From Candidatus Woesebacteria bacterium (lineage in GTDB: Bacteria > Patescibacteriota > Microgenomatia > UBA1400 > UBA12108), in NCBI GenBank assembly GCA_018060845.1, contig JAGOVG010000008.1, positions 1 through 34,545 of the forward strand: a DNA stretch of 34,545 bases, read 5' to 3'. The position numbers and the translations under genes are program-made. The notes below the pieces were generated by a model. The model saw only the letters and a program-made list of their open reading frames with translations. It did not search any database and was not told the origin of the DNA. Below, in pieces: positions 33,719 through 34,545 of the stretch; within the stretch, counting starts at the first letter, position 1, and every line of letters starts with the position of its first letter.

Positions 33719-34545
<827 letters not shown>

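Overview
This window most likely comes from a Patescibacteria/CPR (candidate phyla radiation) bacterium. The evidence is a 23S rRNA gene with two group I introns, 16S and 23S genes lying apart, a 16S sequence that mismatches standard primers, many small membrane-anchored proteins of uncertain function, and a sortase with a single substrate. TGA is used as a normal stop (for example at the end of the acetyltransferase gene), so this is not a TGA-recoding lineage. I do not assign a class; the 16S 3' half does not look like Saccharibacteria.

Left part (1-12.8 kb, about 50% GC by eye): trmD and a GNAT acetyltransferase read rightwards. Everything else up to 24.6 kb reads leftwards in tightly packed, often 4-bp-overlapping genes. 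These include a dTDP-sugar set (rmlA, rmlB, rmlD and a WxcM/FdtA-like cupin where rmlC would be expected), repair and housekeeping genes (rarA, an AlkA-type glycosylase, a histidine phosphatase), membrane proteases (CPBP-like, HExxH), a SurA/PrsA-like chaperone and a CAP-domain protein. A sortase and its LAATG-tailed Ser-rich substrate follow, driven by a clear promoter.

Centre (12.8-24.6 kb): a surface-glycan operon. It starts at an extended -10 promoter with a giant 1824-aa protein that fuses two GT2 glycosyltransferases, a Wzx-like flippase, a GT4 glycosyltransferase and a kinase-like domain. A GT4 enzyme, two polytopic GT-C-like proteins, a D-2-hydroxyacid dehydrogenase and a membrane-anchored glycosidase-like protein follow. 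GC falls to about 37% between about 14.2 and 22.45 kb, and both edges lie inside open reading frames, which suggests cassette replacement by recombination that left chimeric genes. The dTDP-sugar genes may feed this machinery, and the sortase may anchor its own substrate.

Right part (24.6-34.5 kb): 5S, 23S and tRNA-Ala(TGC) lie on the minus strand. The 23S has an 863-nt intron after U2500 that encodes a LAGLIDADG endonuclease, and a 301-nt ORF-less intron after U1931. An 11-bp core complementarity flanking 23S forms a processing stem. The 16S (cut by the window end) is on the same strand but about 4.6 kb upstream, beyond a HAD phosphatase, an unknown membrane protein and an ABC exporter. Between them, on the opposite strand, is tRNA-Ile(GAT), followed within 5 nt by a small membrane-protein ORF and then by a broken tRNA-Ile copy carrying short palindromic insertions. 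Coordinates of RNA ends are estimates from conserved sequence and pairing. No gene-free stretch exceeds 300 bases.
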